Positions 35,897-43,937 of a stretch of DNA of 64,000 nt are shown here, piece by piece. Each line of letters starts with the position of its first letter. Within the stretch, counting starts at the first letter, position 1. The stretch is from contig NZ_JAIMID010000002.1 in assembly GCF_019966535.1 (NCBI RefSeq), forward strand, positions 530,311-594,310, read 5' to 3'. Both the position numbers and the translations under genes were made by a program. The notes under the pieces are model-generated. The model worked only from the letters and a program-made list of their open reading frames with translations, ran no database searches and was not told the origin of the DNA. Source of the DNA: Mesobacterium pallidum (lineage in GTDB: Bacteria; Pseudomonadota; Alphaproteobacteria; Rhodobacterales; Rhodobacteraceae).

Positions 35897-35907
35897 TATT
35901 TCCTCGT

Positions 35908-36684
35908 TCAGTAGACGGCTTCGAGCAATTGCCGGGTGTAGTCGTGCTGCGGGTTGGTCAGCACCTCCTGCGCAATGCCCTTTTCGACGACCTTTCCCTT
36001 GTGCATGACGTAGACCCGGTCGCAGAGCAGCCGCGACACGTTCAGGTCATGCGAGATGAAGACCATCGTGAGATTCCTGTGTTCGATCAGGGATTTGAAC
36101 AGCTCGAGCACCTGCGCCTGGATCGACACGTCCAGCGATGACAACGGCTCGTCGCAGACCAGCACCTCGGGCTCGACCGCGAGGGCGCGGGCGATGGCGA
36201 TGCGCTGGCGCTGCCCGCCCGAGAACTCGTGCGGGTAGCGGCCTGGGTCCTCGGAGCCGAGGCCGACCTCGGCCAGCAGCTCGCGCACCCGGGCGTCCAT
36301 CTGGGCGCGGCTGAGGTGACGCTTGTGCAGGATCAGCGCCTCGCGGATCGAGGCGCCCACCGTGGCCCGCGGGTTGAGCGAGCCGTAAGGGTCCTGGAAG
36401 ATGATCTGCACCTTGGACTTGAACGCAAAGCTGTCGGCCTTGGTAAAGGCGCGCACGTCGGCGCCGCGAAAGTGGTAGCTGCCCTCGTCAAAGCCCGTGA
36501 GGCGCATGATGACATTGGCCACGGTCGACTTGCCCGAGCCGGATTCGCCCAGGATGCCGACGACCTCGCCGGAGTTCACGGTGATCGACACCGGCCCTAG
36601 CGCGAAGCTGCGGTTCTGGACGAAGGCACCGCTGGAAAAGCTCTTGGTCAGTTCCAGCAGCTCGATGACGGGTTGCTCAGCCAT
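35908..36684 (-). CDS. ABC transporter ATP-binding protein (DppF/OppF-type)
   Basis: A 258-residue ATPase of a peptide/nickel-type importer. Walker A GESGSGKST, signature FSGGQRQRIAIARAL, Walker B VLVCDEPLSSLD and the H-loop VFISHDL. The start at 36684 makes an 8-nt overlap (ATGGCTGA) with the preceding ATPase gene. It is shorter than many OppF proteins and lacks the long C-terminal oligopeptide domain with CxxC, whereas its partner keeps that domain. Confidence 0.93.
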   Translation of the reverse strand: MAEQPVIELLELTKSFSSGAFVQNRSFALGPVSITVNSGEVVGILGESGSGKSTVANVIMRLTGFDEGSYHFRGADVRAFTKADSFAFKSKVQIIFQDPYGSLNPRATVGASIREALILHKRHLSRAQMDARVRELLAEVGLGSEDPGRYPHEFSGGQRQRIAIARALAVEPEVLVCDEPLSSLDVSIQAQVLELFKSLIEHRNLTMVFISHDLNVSRLLCDRVYVMHKGKVVEKGIAQEVLTNPQHDYTRQLLEAVY

Positions 36685-37702
36685 GACGGGCCCCCTTTCC
36701 CAGCACGCAGGCCGAAAAGCCGGTGCCGCGGTCGGTGTTGGTGACAAGCGGCGCGCTGCGGCAGATGTCCTGCGCAAAGGCGCAGCGGCCGGCAAAGGCG
36801 CAGCCCGTGGTGCCAAAGCCTGCGCCCACCGGCTCACCGGGGATCGAAGCGATGTCGGCCAGGCGCTTGTCGCGCCCCGGCACGCAGTCGAACAGCGCCT
36901 GGGTGTAGGGGTGGATCTCGCGCGCGCCGATGTCGGCGGTGGCGGCCACGTTCAGCAGCTGGCCACCGTAGAGCACGCCCAGCCGGTCGACGGATTGGCG
37001 CAGCAGTTCCAGGTTGTGACTGATCAGCAGCACGGCCAGGCCGCGGGTGCGCGAGCGTTCCAGGATCAGGTCCATGATCCGCCGCTGGGTGAAGGCGTCG
37101 AGCGCGGTGGTCGGCTCGTCCGCGATCATCAGCTCGGGGTCTTGGCTCAGCGCGATGGCGATGACGATGCGCTGCCGCATCCCGCCCGAGAACTGGTCGG
37201 GGTATTGCCGGAACGCCAGCTCGGGCTCGGGGATGCCGACCTCGGCCAGCAGGGCCACGGCGGCGTCCTGCGCCTTTTGCGACCGCATCGGGTAGCCCTT
37301 GGACAGGTACAGCGCCTCGGTCAGCTGGCGGCCGACCCGCATCGACGGGTTCAGCGATGAGTACGGGTCCTGCGGGATATAGCCGATTTCCTTGCCCAGC
37401 ATCTTCTTGATCGCGCGGCGGTAGCCGTTCAGCGGCAGGGCCCGCCCGTTGAAGCGGACGGTGCCGCCGGCGAGATACGTGTCTTCGTGCAGGCCAAAGA
37501 CGGTGCGGGTGAACAGTGTCTTGCCAGACCCGCTTTCGCCGACGATGCCGAACACCTCGCGCGGCATCACCGACAGCGACACGCCGGTGACCATCTTGCG
37601 GTCGTTCTGGCGCAGCGCGATGGTTACGTCCGAAAGGTCAAGCAGCGGGGTCATGGCGGGGTCCGTTTCGGTCGTCATCTCGGGGGCGGGTGCGGTCATC
37701 AT
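36677..37702 (-). CDS. ABC transporter ATP-binding protein (DppD/OppD-type)
   Basis: A 341-residue ATPase. Walker A GESGSGKTLF, signature FSGGMRQRIVIAIAL, Walker B LMIADEPTTALD and LLISHNL. The C-terminal extension contains the oligopeptide-transporter Cys motif GCAFAGRCAFAQDIC. The ATG at 37702 overlaps the permease stop (ATGA). It pairs with the DppF-type ATPase to power import. Confidence 0.93.
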   Translation of the reverse strand: MMTAPAPEMTTETDPAMTPLLDLSDVTIALRQNDRKMVTGVSLSVMPREVFGIVGESGSGKTLFTRTVFGLHEDTYLAGGTVRFNGRALPLNGYRRAIKKMLGKEIGYIPQDPYSSLNPSMRVGRQLTEALYLSKGYPMRSQKAQDAAVALLAEVGIPEPELAFRQYPDQFSGGMRQRIVIAIALSQDPELMIADEPTTALDAFTQRRIMDLILERSRTRGLAVLLISHNLELLRQSVDRLGVLYGGQLLNVAATADIGAREIHPYTQALFDCVPGRDKRLADIASIPGEPVGAGFGTTGCAFAGRCAFAQDICRSAPLVTNTDRGTGFSACVLGKGARHG

Positions 37703-38535
37703 GCGCGCCTCTGCGACGTGGGGTCGAGTTCGCGGCGCAGCATGTCGCCGATGATGTTGAAGCTGAGCGCGGTGAAGAAGATGGCGAGGCCGGGGAAGAT
37801 GACGATCCACCAGCCGTTGCGCACATAGTCGCGCCCGTCGGCGATCATCGCGCCCCATTCCGGCGTCGGGATCTGCGCGCCCACGCCGATGAACGACAGG
37901 CCCGAGATCGCCAGCATGACCGCCGCGATGTCCAGCGTCACCTGGATGATCAACACGTCGAAGGCGTTGGGCAGCACGTACAGCACCACCTTGCGCCAGG
38001 CCGGCACGCCCAGGGTGTCGGCGGCGGCGATGTACTTGGCCGACAGGATGTCCTTTGTGATCATCCGGCTGAGCCGCGCATAGGTCGGCCACCACGAGAA
38101 CACCAGCGCCCAGATCGCCGCCTGAAGCGAAGCACCCATGGCGGCGGCAAAGCCCAGCGCCAGGATCAGCGGCGGAAAGCCCAGCCAGATGTCGGCCAGC
38201 CGCATCAGCAGGTTGTCGACCCAGCCGCCGACAAAGGCGGAAAAGATGCCGATGGTGCAGCCGATGACCAGCACCACGGCGATCACCGACAGGGTCGACA
38301 GCAGCGTCAGCTGCGCGCCGGTCAGCAGGCGCGAGAGCACGTCGCGCCCGGCCCCGTCGGTGCCCATCCAATGGGTGCCCGAAGGCGGCAGCAGCTTGGC
38401 GCGGAAGTCGATCACCAGCGGGTCATGCGGGGCCAGGAGCCCGCCGAAGACCGCCGTCAGAACGATGATCGCGGCGATGACGATGGCCGTCCATTCGACC
38501 CAGGATTTGGGGTAGCTGCGCGGCGTGGTCAGCAT
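37699..38535 (-). CDS. ABC transporter permease (DppC/OppC-type)
   Basis: A 278-residue inner-membrane permease with about six helices (IAAIIVLTAVFGGLLAP, LSVIAVVLVIGCTIGIFSAF, and others), the OppC-type motif GTDGAGRDVLSRLL and the EAA loop AADTLGVPAWRKVVLYVLPN. It lies 3 bp after the DppB-type gene and overlaps the DppD gene. Confidence 0.92.
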   Translation of the reverse strand: MLTTPRSYPKSWVEWTAIVIAAIIVLTAVFGGLLAPHDPLVIDFRAKLLPPSGTHWMGTDGAGRDVLSRLLTGAQLTLLSTLSVIAVVLVIGCTIGIFSAFVGGWVDNLLMRLADIWLGFPPLILALGFAAAMGASLQAAIWALVFSWWPTYARLSRMITKDILSAKYIAAADTLGVPAWRKVVLYVLPNAFDVLIIQVTLDIAAVMLAISGLSFIGVGAQIPTPEWGAMIADGRDYVRNGWWIVIFPGLAIFFTALSFNIIGDMLRRELDPTSQRRA

Positions 38536-38538
38536 GTC

Positions 38539-39546
38539 TCAGCCCTCCAGGTGTTTGCGGGGGTTGATGGCGTAAAGCAGCAGGTCCACGACGAGGTTCG
38601 CGACAAGGAAGAACAGCCCGACCACGAAGACCACGGCCACGACGCCATGGATGTCGGACTGGGTCACCGCCTTGACCGCGTAGCGACCGATGCCGGGGCG
38701 GCCGAAGATCTCTTCGACCAGCACGGTGGTGCCCAGCATCCAGCCGAACTGCATGCCGAAGACAGTGAGCGCGGGCGTCGCGCCGTTCGGAAAGACATGG
38801 CGGAACATCACGCGGCCTTCGCTGGCGCCCTTGGCCCGGGCGAGCGTCACGTAATCTTTCTTGAACTCGCTGATCATCGAGGTGCGGGTGATGCGCACGC
38901 CCACGGCGGTGAACAGCAGCGCCAGCGCGAATGCGGGCAGCATCAGGTGCGCCAGCGCATCGAAGAACACGTCGAGCCGCCCCTGCATCAGACTGTCGAG
39001 CAGGGTGAACCCGGTCTGGCCCTCGAACCGGCGATGCTCGAAGCTGAGCCGCCCGGCGACGGGGAAGAGCTTCCAGTCGGCGGCGACCTTCTGCTGCAAC
39101 AGGATCGCCGTCCAGAAGATCGGCAGCCCGGCCCCGGCGATCGACACCAGCCGCACCAGGTCGTCGAAACGCGAGCCGTTGAAGCGCGCGGTCAGCAGGC
39201 CGACCGGCAGCGAGACGACAAGGTTGATGACCATCGCCACCAGCACCAGCTCGAGCGAGGGCGGAAGCTCTTGCGCGATGTCCTGAAGGATCGGCTGGTG
39301 GGTGAACCACGAGGTGCCGAAATCGCCGCGCAGCACGTCCCCGAGGTAGATGAAGAACTGCGTCGCGACCGGCTTGTCCAGGCCCATCTCGGCGCGGATC
39401 TCGGCGATCTTCTCGGCGCCCGCGTTGGGCCCTGCCGCCACGTAGGCCGGGTCCCCCGGCACGATGTGGCTAAGCAGGAAAGAGATGAGGACGAGCACGA
39501 ACAGGGACAGGAGGGAAAAGGCGATACGCTGTAGTATGTACGTCAT
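38539..39546 (-). CDS. ABC transporter permease (DppB/OppB-type)
   Basis: A 335-residue permease. N-terminal MTYILQRIAFSLLSLFVLV is the usual OppB start; VPGDPAY and the EAA loop ARAKGASEGRVMFRHVFPN are present, with about six membrane helices. It lies 51 bp after the binding-protein gene and 3 bp before its partner permease. Confidence 0.92.
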   Translation of the reverse strand: MTYILQRIAFSLLSLFVLVLISFLLSHIVPGDPAYVAAGPNAGAEKIAEIRAEMGLDKPVATQFFIYLGDVLRGDFGTSWFTHQPILQDIAQELPPSLELVLVAMVINLVVSLPVGLLTARFNGSRFDDLVRLVSIAGAGLPIFWTAILLQQKVAADWKLFPVAGRLSFEHRRFEGQTGFTLLDSLMQGRLDVFFDALAHLMLPAFALALLFTAVGVRITRTSMISEFKKDYVTLARAKGASEGRVMFRHVFPNGATPALTVFGMQFGWMLGTTVLVEEIFGRPGIGRYAVKAVTQSDIHGVVAVVFVVGLFFLVANLVVDLLLYAINPRKHLEG

Positions 39547-39597
39547 GTCTGGTCCTGGCCGTGCTCGTCTTGGGGAGAGGGGTGGCGGATGCCGGCC

Positions 39598-41160
39598 TTA
39601 CTTCAGGCCGATATCCATGTAGTTGAAGGTCTGGTGGTGGGCGACGTTGTAGACGTAGCCCTCGACGCTGTCAGACAGCGCGACGACCGAGCCGGGCAGC
39701 GACACGGTGATCGCCACGTGATCCGCCCCGACCAGCTCTTGCACCTGCGCATACAGCGCGGCGCGTTCCGCCGGATCGGCCGAGGAGGCGGCGGCGTTCA
39801 GCAGCGCGTCCACCTCTGGGTTCTCGTATTGCGCCCAGTTCAGCCCGCCCTTGGCCCCGGTCAGCGCCCCGTTGAAGTTGCCGTTCAGCACGGCATGGGG
39901 GTCGGGGAAGTTCGGGAAGGAATAGAGCATGTTGAGATCGGCGGTCGTTTCCACCGAACCGGTGGTCGCGGCCTGGGCCGGCCAGGTCATGCCCTCGGCG
40001 GTCAGGGTGATGCCGATCTGGCCGAGGTTCGATTGCAGCTGCTCGACGGCGGCCTGCTCTTCCTGGATATCGGGCAGGTAGCGGACCAGCAGCTCGGTGC
40101 CTGCCCAGCCGTTTTCCTCGACCATGGCGCGCGCGGCGTCGAGGTCGAAGGGCAGCTCGGTCCCTGCGGCGTGGCCCATCCAGCCCACCGGCAGCGGGCC
40201 GTCGGGTAGCGTGCCGAAGCCCATCAGCACCTGGTCGAGGTGCAGCTGGCGGTCGAAGGTCTGCGCGATCATCTCGCGGAAGGCCGGGTCGCCCATCGGG
40301 CCTTCGGACGCCGTGTTCATGTAGAAATACAGCGGCGTCGCGGCCGAGCCGATGTCGACGATGTAGCCGTCACGGCCTTGCAGGGCCAGCTTGTCCTCGA
40401 CCGTGATGTCGGGAGCGATATGCACCTCGCCCGCCTCGAGCAGCGCCAGCTGGGTCGAGGGTTCCGACACGTAGCGGAAGATCACTTCGGCCACGTGGTT
40501 ACCATCCCAGCCGCCCCAGTAGTCGGGGAAGGCTTCCAGCGTCACCGCCTCGGTCGGGGCGTAATCGGTGACGGTGTAGGGGCCCGAGCCCGCTTCGTTC
40601 ACGGCCAGCCACTGGCGGGCGTTGTCGTCGCCCATATGCGGTTCGACCGCGTCTTTGCTGACGATGTAGATGCGCGCCAGCGCCGACAGGAACGGCCCGA
40701 AGGGCGCGTCGAGCGTCAGGGCGACGGTGTAGTCATCGACCGCCTCGGCCCCGGAATAGGTGCCCATGTTGTTCATGACGCCGGCATTGGCCGCAACCAG
40801 CCGTTCGAGGCTGAACACCACGTCCTCGGCGGTCAGCGCGCTGCCGTCGTGGAAGGTGACGCCCTGCTTGAGGGTGAAGGTGTAGGTCTGCCCGTCGTCC
40901 GAAATCTCCCAGCTGTCGGCGATGCGCGGGGTCACTTCGACATCGCCGGCGGTGAACTGCACCAGCGTGTCATAGACCCCCAGCAGCAGCTGATCGACGG
41001 TCGAGTTGGTGGCGTTCGCCGGGTCGAGGTTCTCGGGCGTCTCGTTCTCGGCGATGACAAGAACGCCTTGGGGCTCGGCCATGGCGGGCAAAGCGGTGAG
41101 GCCCGCGAGGGCGATGGCGCCGATGGCGGTGCCGGTGAGGAGGTCGAGTGTGGATTTCAT
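39598..41160 (-). CDS. ABC transporter substrate-binding protein, family 5 (peptide/nickel-type)
   Basis: A 520-residue periplasmic protein with a signal peptide (about 1-28, cleaved near ALPAMA-EP). Family 5 (SBP_bac_5) features include PENLDPANATNSTVDQLLLGVYDTL, the YTFTLKQGVTFHDGSALTAEDVVFS pattern in pieces, and GSGPYTVTDY. It is not simply a dipeptide binder: the linked hydantoinase genes suggest a small N-containing ligand. GGGAG lies before the ATG at 41160, and a TGGGATACCA-N4-AATGCA site ends 15 bp upstream of the start. First gene of the eight-gene left arm. Confidence 0.93.
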   Translation of the reverse strand: MKSTLDLLTGTAIGAIALAGLTALPAMAEPQGVLVIAENETPENLDPANATNSTVDQLLLGVYDTLVQFTAGDVEVTPRIADSWEISDDGQTYTFTLKQGVTFHDGSALTAEDVVFSLERLVAANAGVMNNMGTYSGAEAVDDYTVALTLDAPFGPFLSALARIYIVSKDAVEPHMGDDNARQWLAVNEAGSGPYTVTDYAPTEAVTLEAFPDYWGGWDGNHVAEVIFRYVSEPSTQLALLEAGEVHIAPDITVEDKLALQGRDGYIVDIGSAATPLYFYMNTASEGPMGDPAFREMIAQTFDRQLHLDQVLMGFGTLPDGPLPVGWMGHAAGTELPFDLDAARAMVEENGWAGTELLVRYLPDIQEEQAAVEQLQSNLGQIGITLTAEGMTWPAQAATTGSVETTADLNMLYSFPNFPDPHAVLNGNFNGALTGAKGGLNWAQYENPEVDALLNAAASSADPAERAALYAQVQELVGADHVAITVSLPGSVVALSDSVEGYVYNVAHHQTFNYMDIGLK

Positions 41161-41175
41161 TGCTGTGCAACTCCC

Positions 41176-41195
41176 TGCATTTTTCTGGTATCCCA
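41176..41195 (-). promoter_or_regulatory. Island operator/promoter element, left-arm copy
   Basis: Read on the minus strand it is TGGGATACCA, four bases (GAAA), then AATGCA. TGGGATACCA is an imperfect palindrome of the TGGTATACCA class bound by FadR-type GntR regulators. The same 16 defined bases in the same order and spacing occur before the right-arm operon (42951-42970), so the two arms are probably controlled by the same regulator. It lies 16-35 bp ahead of the binding-protein ATG. Confidence 0.72.
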
Positions 41196-41423
41196 CTTTT
41201 ATCCGAACGTACCGATTTCGCCCCGGGTGTCAAACGACTTTGCGGAAAATCTGCCTTGTGCAGGGCGCAGGCCGGGATCCCGAGGCACCAGAAAACAAGA
41301 AAAGACCGCAAATGCCCGCGGGGCGCACCTGTGGTCAGGACGCGGCGTGCGCGGGATTTGGCCTTGTTTTCAAGGAAAGCTCAGACCGAACAAGCGATGC
41401 GACACCGACCGCCGCGCACCTGC

Positions 41424-42107
41424 TCAGAGATTACGACGCGCAAAGGCAATCAAGCTTTCTATATGCACAGCAACTGCGCGCCGCGTCGCCTCGGGATCCC
41501 CCGCCTCGATGGCCTGGAGTATCGCCAGGTGTTCGGTCGAATCGGGCTGAAGCCGGTCTTTCAGGCGGTCGATCTCGAACAGGCGCGTGGTGACACGCAG
41601 CTCGCGCAGCACCTTTCCCATCACGCCATTGCCGCAGTAGTCGATGATCATGTCATGCAGATGATCGTCAGAATCCCAATGGGAAACAGTATGATAGGCG
41701 GCGCCGGTCATCAGGTCGTTCACCTCGCGCCTGACCTCGGACAGCACCGAGCCGGGGATCATCGGCGTCGCCAGGGCGGCCGCCTCGGGCTCGATCAGCA
41801 GGCGCAAGCGCAGGCTGTGCAGGTACTCGCCCAGGTCGACCTTGCGCACCACGTAGTTGCGCCCCTCGCCCTTCTGGACCCGACCTTCGCCCTCGAGCCG
41901 CTGCAGCGCCTCGCGCAGCGGGGTGCGCGAGATGCCCAAACTTTCGGCAAGCGGCGCCTCGAGGATCACCTGACCGCCCCGCAGCTGCCGATGACGGATC
42001 ATGTCCGAGACCGAATTGTAGGCCAGCGAGGCCAGGCTATGCGCCCCGCGGCGCTCGGTCTTGCGGGCAGGCTTGGCGACCCCATCGGTCATGATGTTGC
42101 GTCCCAT
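41424..42107 (-). CDS. GntR-family regulator, FadR/FCD type, left
   Basis: A 227-residue regulator with an N-terminal winged HTH (LAESLGISRTPLREALQRLEGEGRV) and a C-terminal all-helical FCD domain with metal-ligand-like residues (LHDMIIDY, TEHLAILQAIEAGD). It reads toward the transporter operon (263 bp gap) and is divergent from a second GntR gene. A second possible start is at 42092 (MTDGVAKP). It probably senses the pathway substrate or an intermediate, usually a carboxylate in this family. Confidence 0.9.
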   Translation of the reverse strand: MGRNIMTDGVAKPARKTERRGAHSLASLAYNSVSDMIRHRQLRGGQVILEAPLAESLGISRTPLREALQRLEGEGRVQKGEGRNYVVRKVDLGEYLHSLRLRLLIEPEAAALATPMIPGSVLSEVRREVNDLMTGAAYHTVSHWDSDDHLHDMIIDYCGNGVMGKVLRELRVTTRLFEIDRLKDRLQPDSTEHLAILQAIEAGDPEATRRAVAVHIESLIAFARRNL

Positions 42108-42108
42108 T

Positions 42109-42119
42109 CTATGTCATAG
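42109..42119. promoter_or_regulatory. Short palindrome immediately upstream of the left GntR gene
   Basis: CTATG-T-CATAG is a perfect 11-bp palindrome 1 bp upstream of the GntR start codon at 42107. If the start is instead at 42092, it would lie in the leader. It may be an autoregulatory site. It does not match the TGGGATACCA site, so it could belong to the other regulator. Confidence 0.4.
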
Positions 42120-42242
42120 CCGCCCGAGGGGCGGAAAAATCTTGGATTTACAGGCATCTTTTGCGCATCTGCCGTCTGTTGCCCCCGCCGGATCTGGTCC
42201 ATTCTCTACCCGGAAACGAAACGGGCACAAGAGCGGAGCACG

Positions 42243-42887
42243 ATGACCGACCACGAGCAGGAGAGCGATTCGAACCTGGGCGAAGAGACGTACCAGACGC
42301 TCTTGCACGACATCCTGTCGGCCCGCCTGCCCGGCGGCATGGCGATCCAGCAGCGGCGTCTGGCGCTGGAATACCAGGTCTCGCGGTCGCCCATGCGCAC
42401 CGCGCTCAGCCGGCTCGAAGGCGAGGGGCTGCTGGTACGCGACGAGACCGGCGCGCTCAAGGTCCGCACGGTCACGCTGACCGATTACCTGCATGCGCTC
42501 GACATCCGCATGTTGCTGGAACCCACGGCCGCCGCCAATGCCTGCAAGTCTCCGGACGCGGCAAAGCTGACGGATCTTTTCGCACGTTTTCAAAGCGTTG
42601 CGGACAACCCCACCCCGGATCCGGAAGAGGTCTGGGCGCTGGACGACAGCCTGCACGGCTATATCGCCGCGCAAAGCGGCAACCCCTTCATGGTGTCCTT
42701 CATCCGCGACCTGCGCCGCTTCACCACCATCTTCGAACGCCAGTTGCCCGTGGTCCGGGCCAAGCCGGGCATGCGCGAACACGCCGCGATTCTGGACGCA
42801 CTGCAGGGCGGTGAAAGCGAGGTCGCCCGCGCCGCCATGTCCTTCCACCTTGAAATCGTTCGCATCGGCGTCCTCAAGAACTACTGA
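42243..42887 (+). CDS. GntR-family regulator, FCD type, right
   Basis: A 214-residue regulator with an HTH (RRLALEYQVSRSPMRTALSRLEGEGLL) and an FCD-type domain (DDSLHGYIAAQSGN, REHAAILDALQGGE). It is divergent from the left GntR gene across 135 bp and reads toward the DapA-family operon (153 bp gap). Two FadR-type regulators back to back between two catabolic arms is unusual: one may control each arm, or one may sense an intermediate. Confidence 0.9.
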   Translation: MTDHEQESDSNLGEETYQTLLHDILSARLPGGMAIQQRRLALEYQVSRSPMRTALSRLEGEGLLVRDETGALKVRTVTLTDYLHALDIRMLLEPTAAANACKSPDAAKLTDLFARFQSVADNPTPDPEEVWALDDSLHGYIAAQSGNPFMVSFIRDLRRFTTIFERQLPVVRAKPGMREHAAILDALQGGESEVARAAMSFHLEIVRIGVLKNY

Positions 42888-42950
42888 TCCGCCCCGCAGG
42901 AGCACCCCGAAACATCGGGGTTGCCCCGGCTGGCGCTTTGTGCATTCTAA

Positions 42951-42970
42951 TGGGATACCACTGTAATGCA
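42951..42970 (+). promoter_or_regulatory. Island operator/promoter element, right-arm copy
   Basis: TGGGATACCA, four bases (CTGT), then AATGCA, read toward the DapA-family gene. It matches the left-arm element at all 16 defined positions with the same spacing. A TGCATT 4 bp before it (42941-42946) also makes an outer inverted repeat with AATGCA. It ends 70 bp before the start codon, suitable for an operator overlapping a promoter. Confidence 0.72.
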
Positions 42971-43040
42971 ATACGGCGACCGGAGCGATCCGATGCCGCT
43001 GGGGCCCCTCCGGACGACCGGACCAAGGACAGGATCAAGA

Positions 43041-43928
43041 ATGACTAAAGACTTCCGGGGTGTATTCACCGTCATGATCACGCCCACCCATCCCGATGGT
43101 TCCGTCAACCTGGACGCGCTGCGCCGGTTCACCGACTGGCAGATCGTACAGGGGATCCACGGGCTGATTCCCCTTGGCTCCACCGGCGAATTCCTGTCGC
43201 TGGACGATGCCGACCGCACCGCCGTCGCCAAATGCGTGATCGACACCGCCGCCGGGCGCGTGCCCGTGCTGGTCGGCACCGGCGCCGAGGACACCCGCGA
43301 GGTCGTGCGCCGCAGCCTGGAGGCTCAGACCCTGGGCGCCGATGGCGTCATGGTGATCCCGCCCTTCTACGCCACCCCGACCGAGGACGAGCTGGTCGCG
43401 CATTACAGCGCCATCGCCGGCGCCATCGACATCCCGGTCATGGTCTACAACAACCCGGCCACGTCGAACGTCGACCTGCTGCCCGAAACCGTCGCGCGCA
43501 TCGCCCGGATCGCGGGTTGCGACTACATCAAGGAAAGCACCATGGATGTGACCCGGATCCGGGACATCCTGCTGCTGGCCGGCGACGACATGACCGTGTT
43601 CGGCGGGATCATGGGGTTCGAAAGCTTCGTCGAGGGCGCGATGGGCTGGGTCGCCGTGGCGTCCAACGTGGCCCCGGCCGCGATGGTCGAGATCTTCGAC
43701 CGGACCATGGCCGGTGACCTGGCGGGCGCCAAGGCGGTCTACCACGCCTACCTGCCCGTGATCCGCGCGGTCGGCGGCCAGGCCTATGTCGGCGGCAGCA
43801 AGGCGCTGCTGACCCACATGGGCTTCGACGCGGGCACGCCCCTGCCCCCGCGCCTGCCCGTGACGCCCGAGGCGGATGCCCGGCTCAAGGCGATGGTGGC
43901 CGAGTTCGGCCTGTCCTTCGCCGGCTGA
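43041..43928 (+). CDS. DapA-family (dihydrodipicolinate synthase/NAL) aldolase or deaminase
   Basis: A 295-residue class I aldolase-fold enzyme. GLIPLGSTGEFLSL matches the GSTGE carboxylate-binding loop, VMVYNNPATSN carries the catalytic Tyr and CDYIKESTMD the Schiff-base Lys. Catabolic members of this family act as aldolases, dehydratases or deaminases (for example on pyrroline-4-hydroxy-2-carboxylate after D-hydroxyproline oxidation). The next gene is a D-amino-acid/hydroxyproline-dehydrogenase-like fusion, so action on an oxidised imino acid is a plausible inference. AGGA precedes the ATG at 43041. Confidence 0.9.
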   Translation: MTKDFRGVFTVMITPTHPDGSVNLDALRRFTDWQIVQGIHGLIPLGSTGEFLSLDDADRTAVAKCVIDTAAGRVPVLVGTGAEDTREVVRRSLEAQTLGADGVMVIPPFYATPTEDELVAHYSAIAGAIDIPVMVYNNPATSNVDLLPETVARIARIAGCDYIKESTMDVTRIRDILLLAGDDMTVFGGIMGFESFVEGAMGWVAVASNVAPAAMVEIFDRTMAGDLAGAKAVYHAYLPVIRAVGGQAYVGGSKALLTHMGFDAGTPLPPRLPVTPEADARLKAMVAEFGLSFAG

Positions 43929-43937
43929 TCGCACGCC

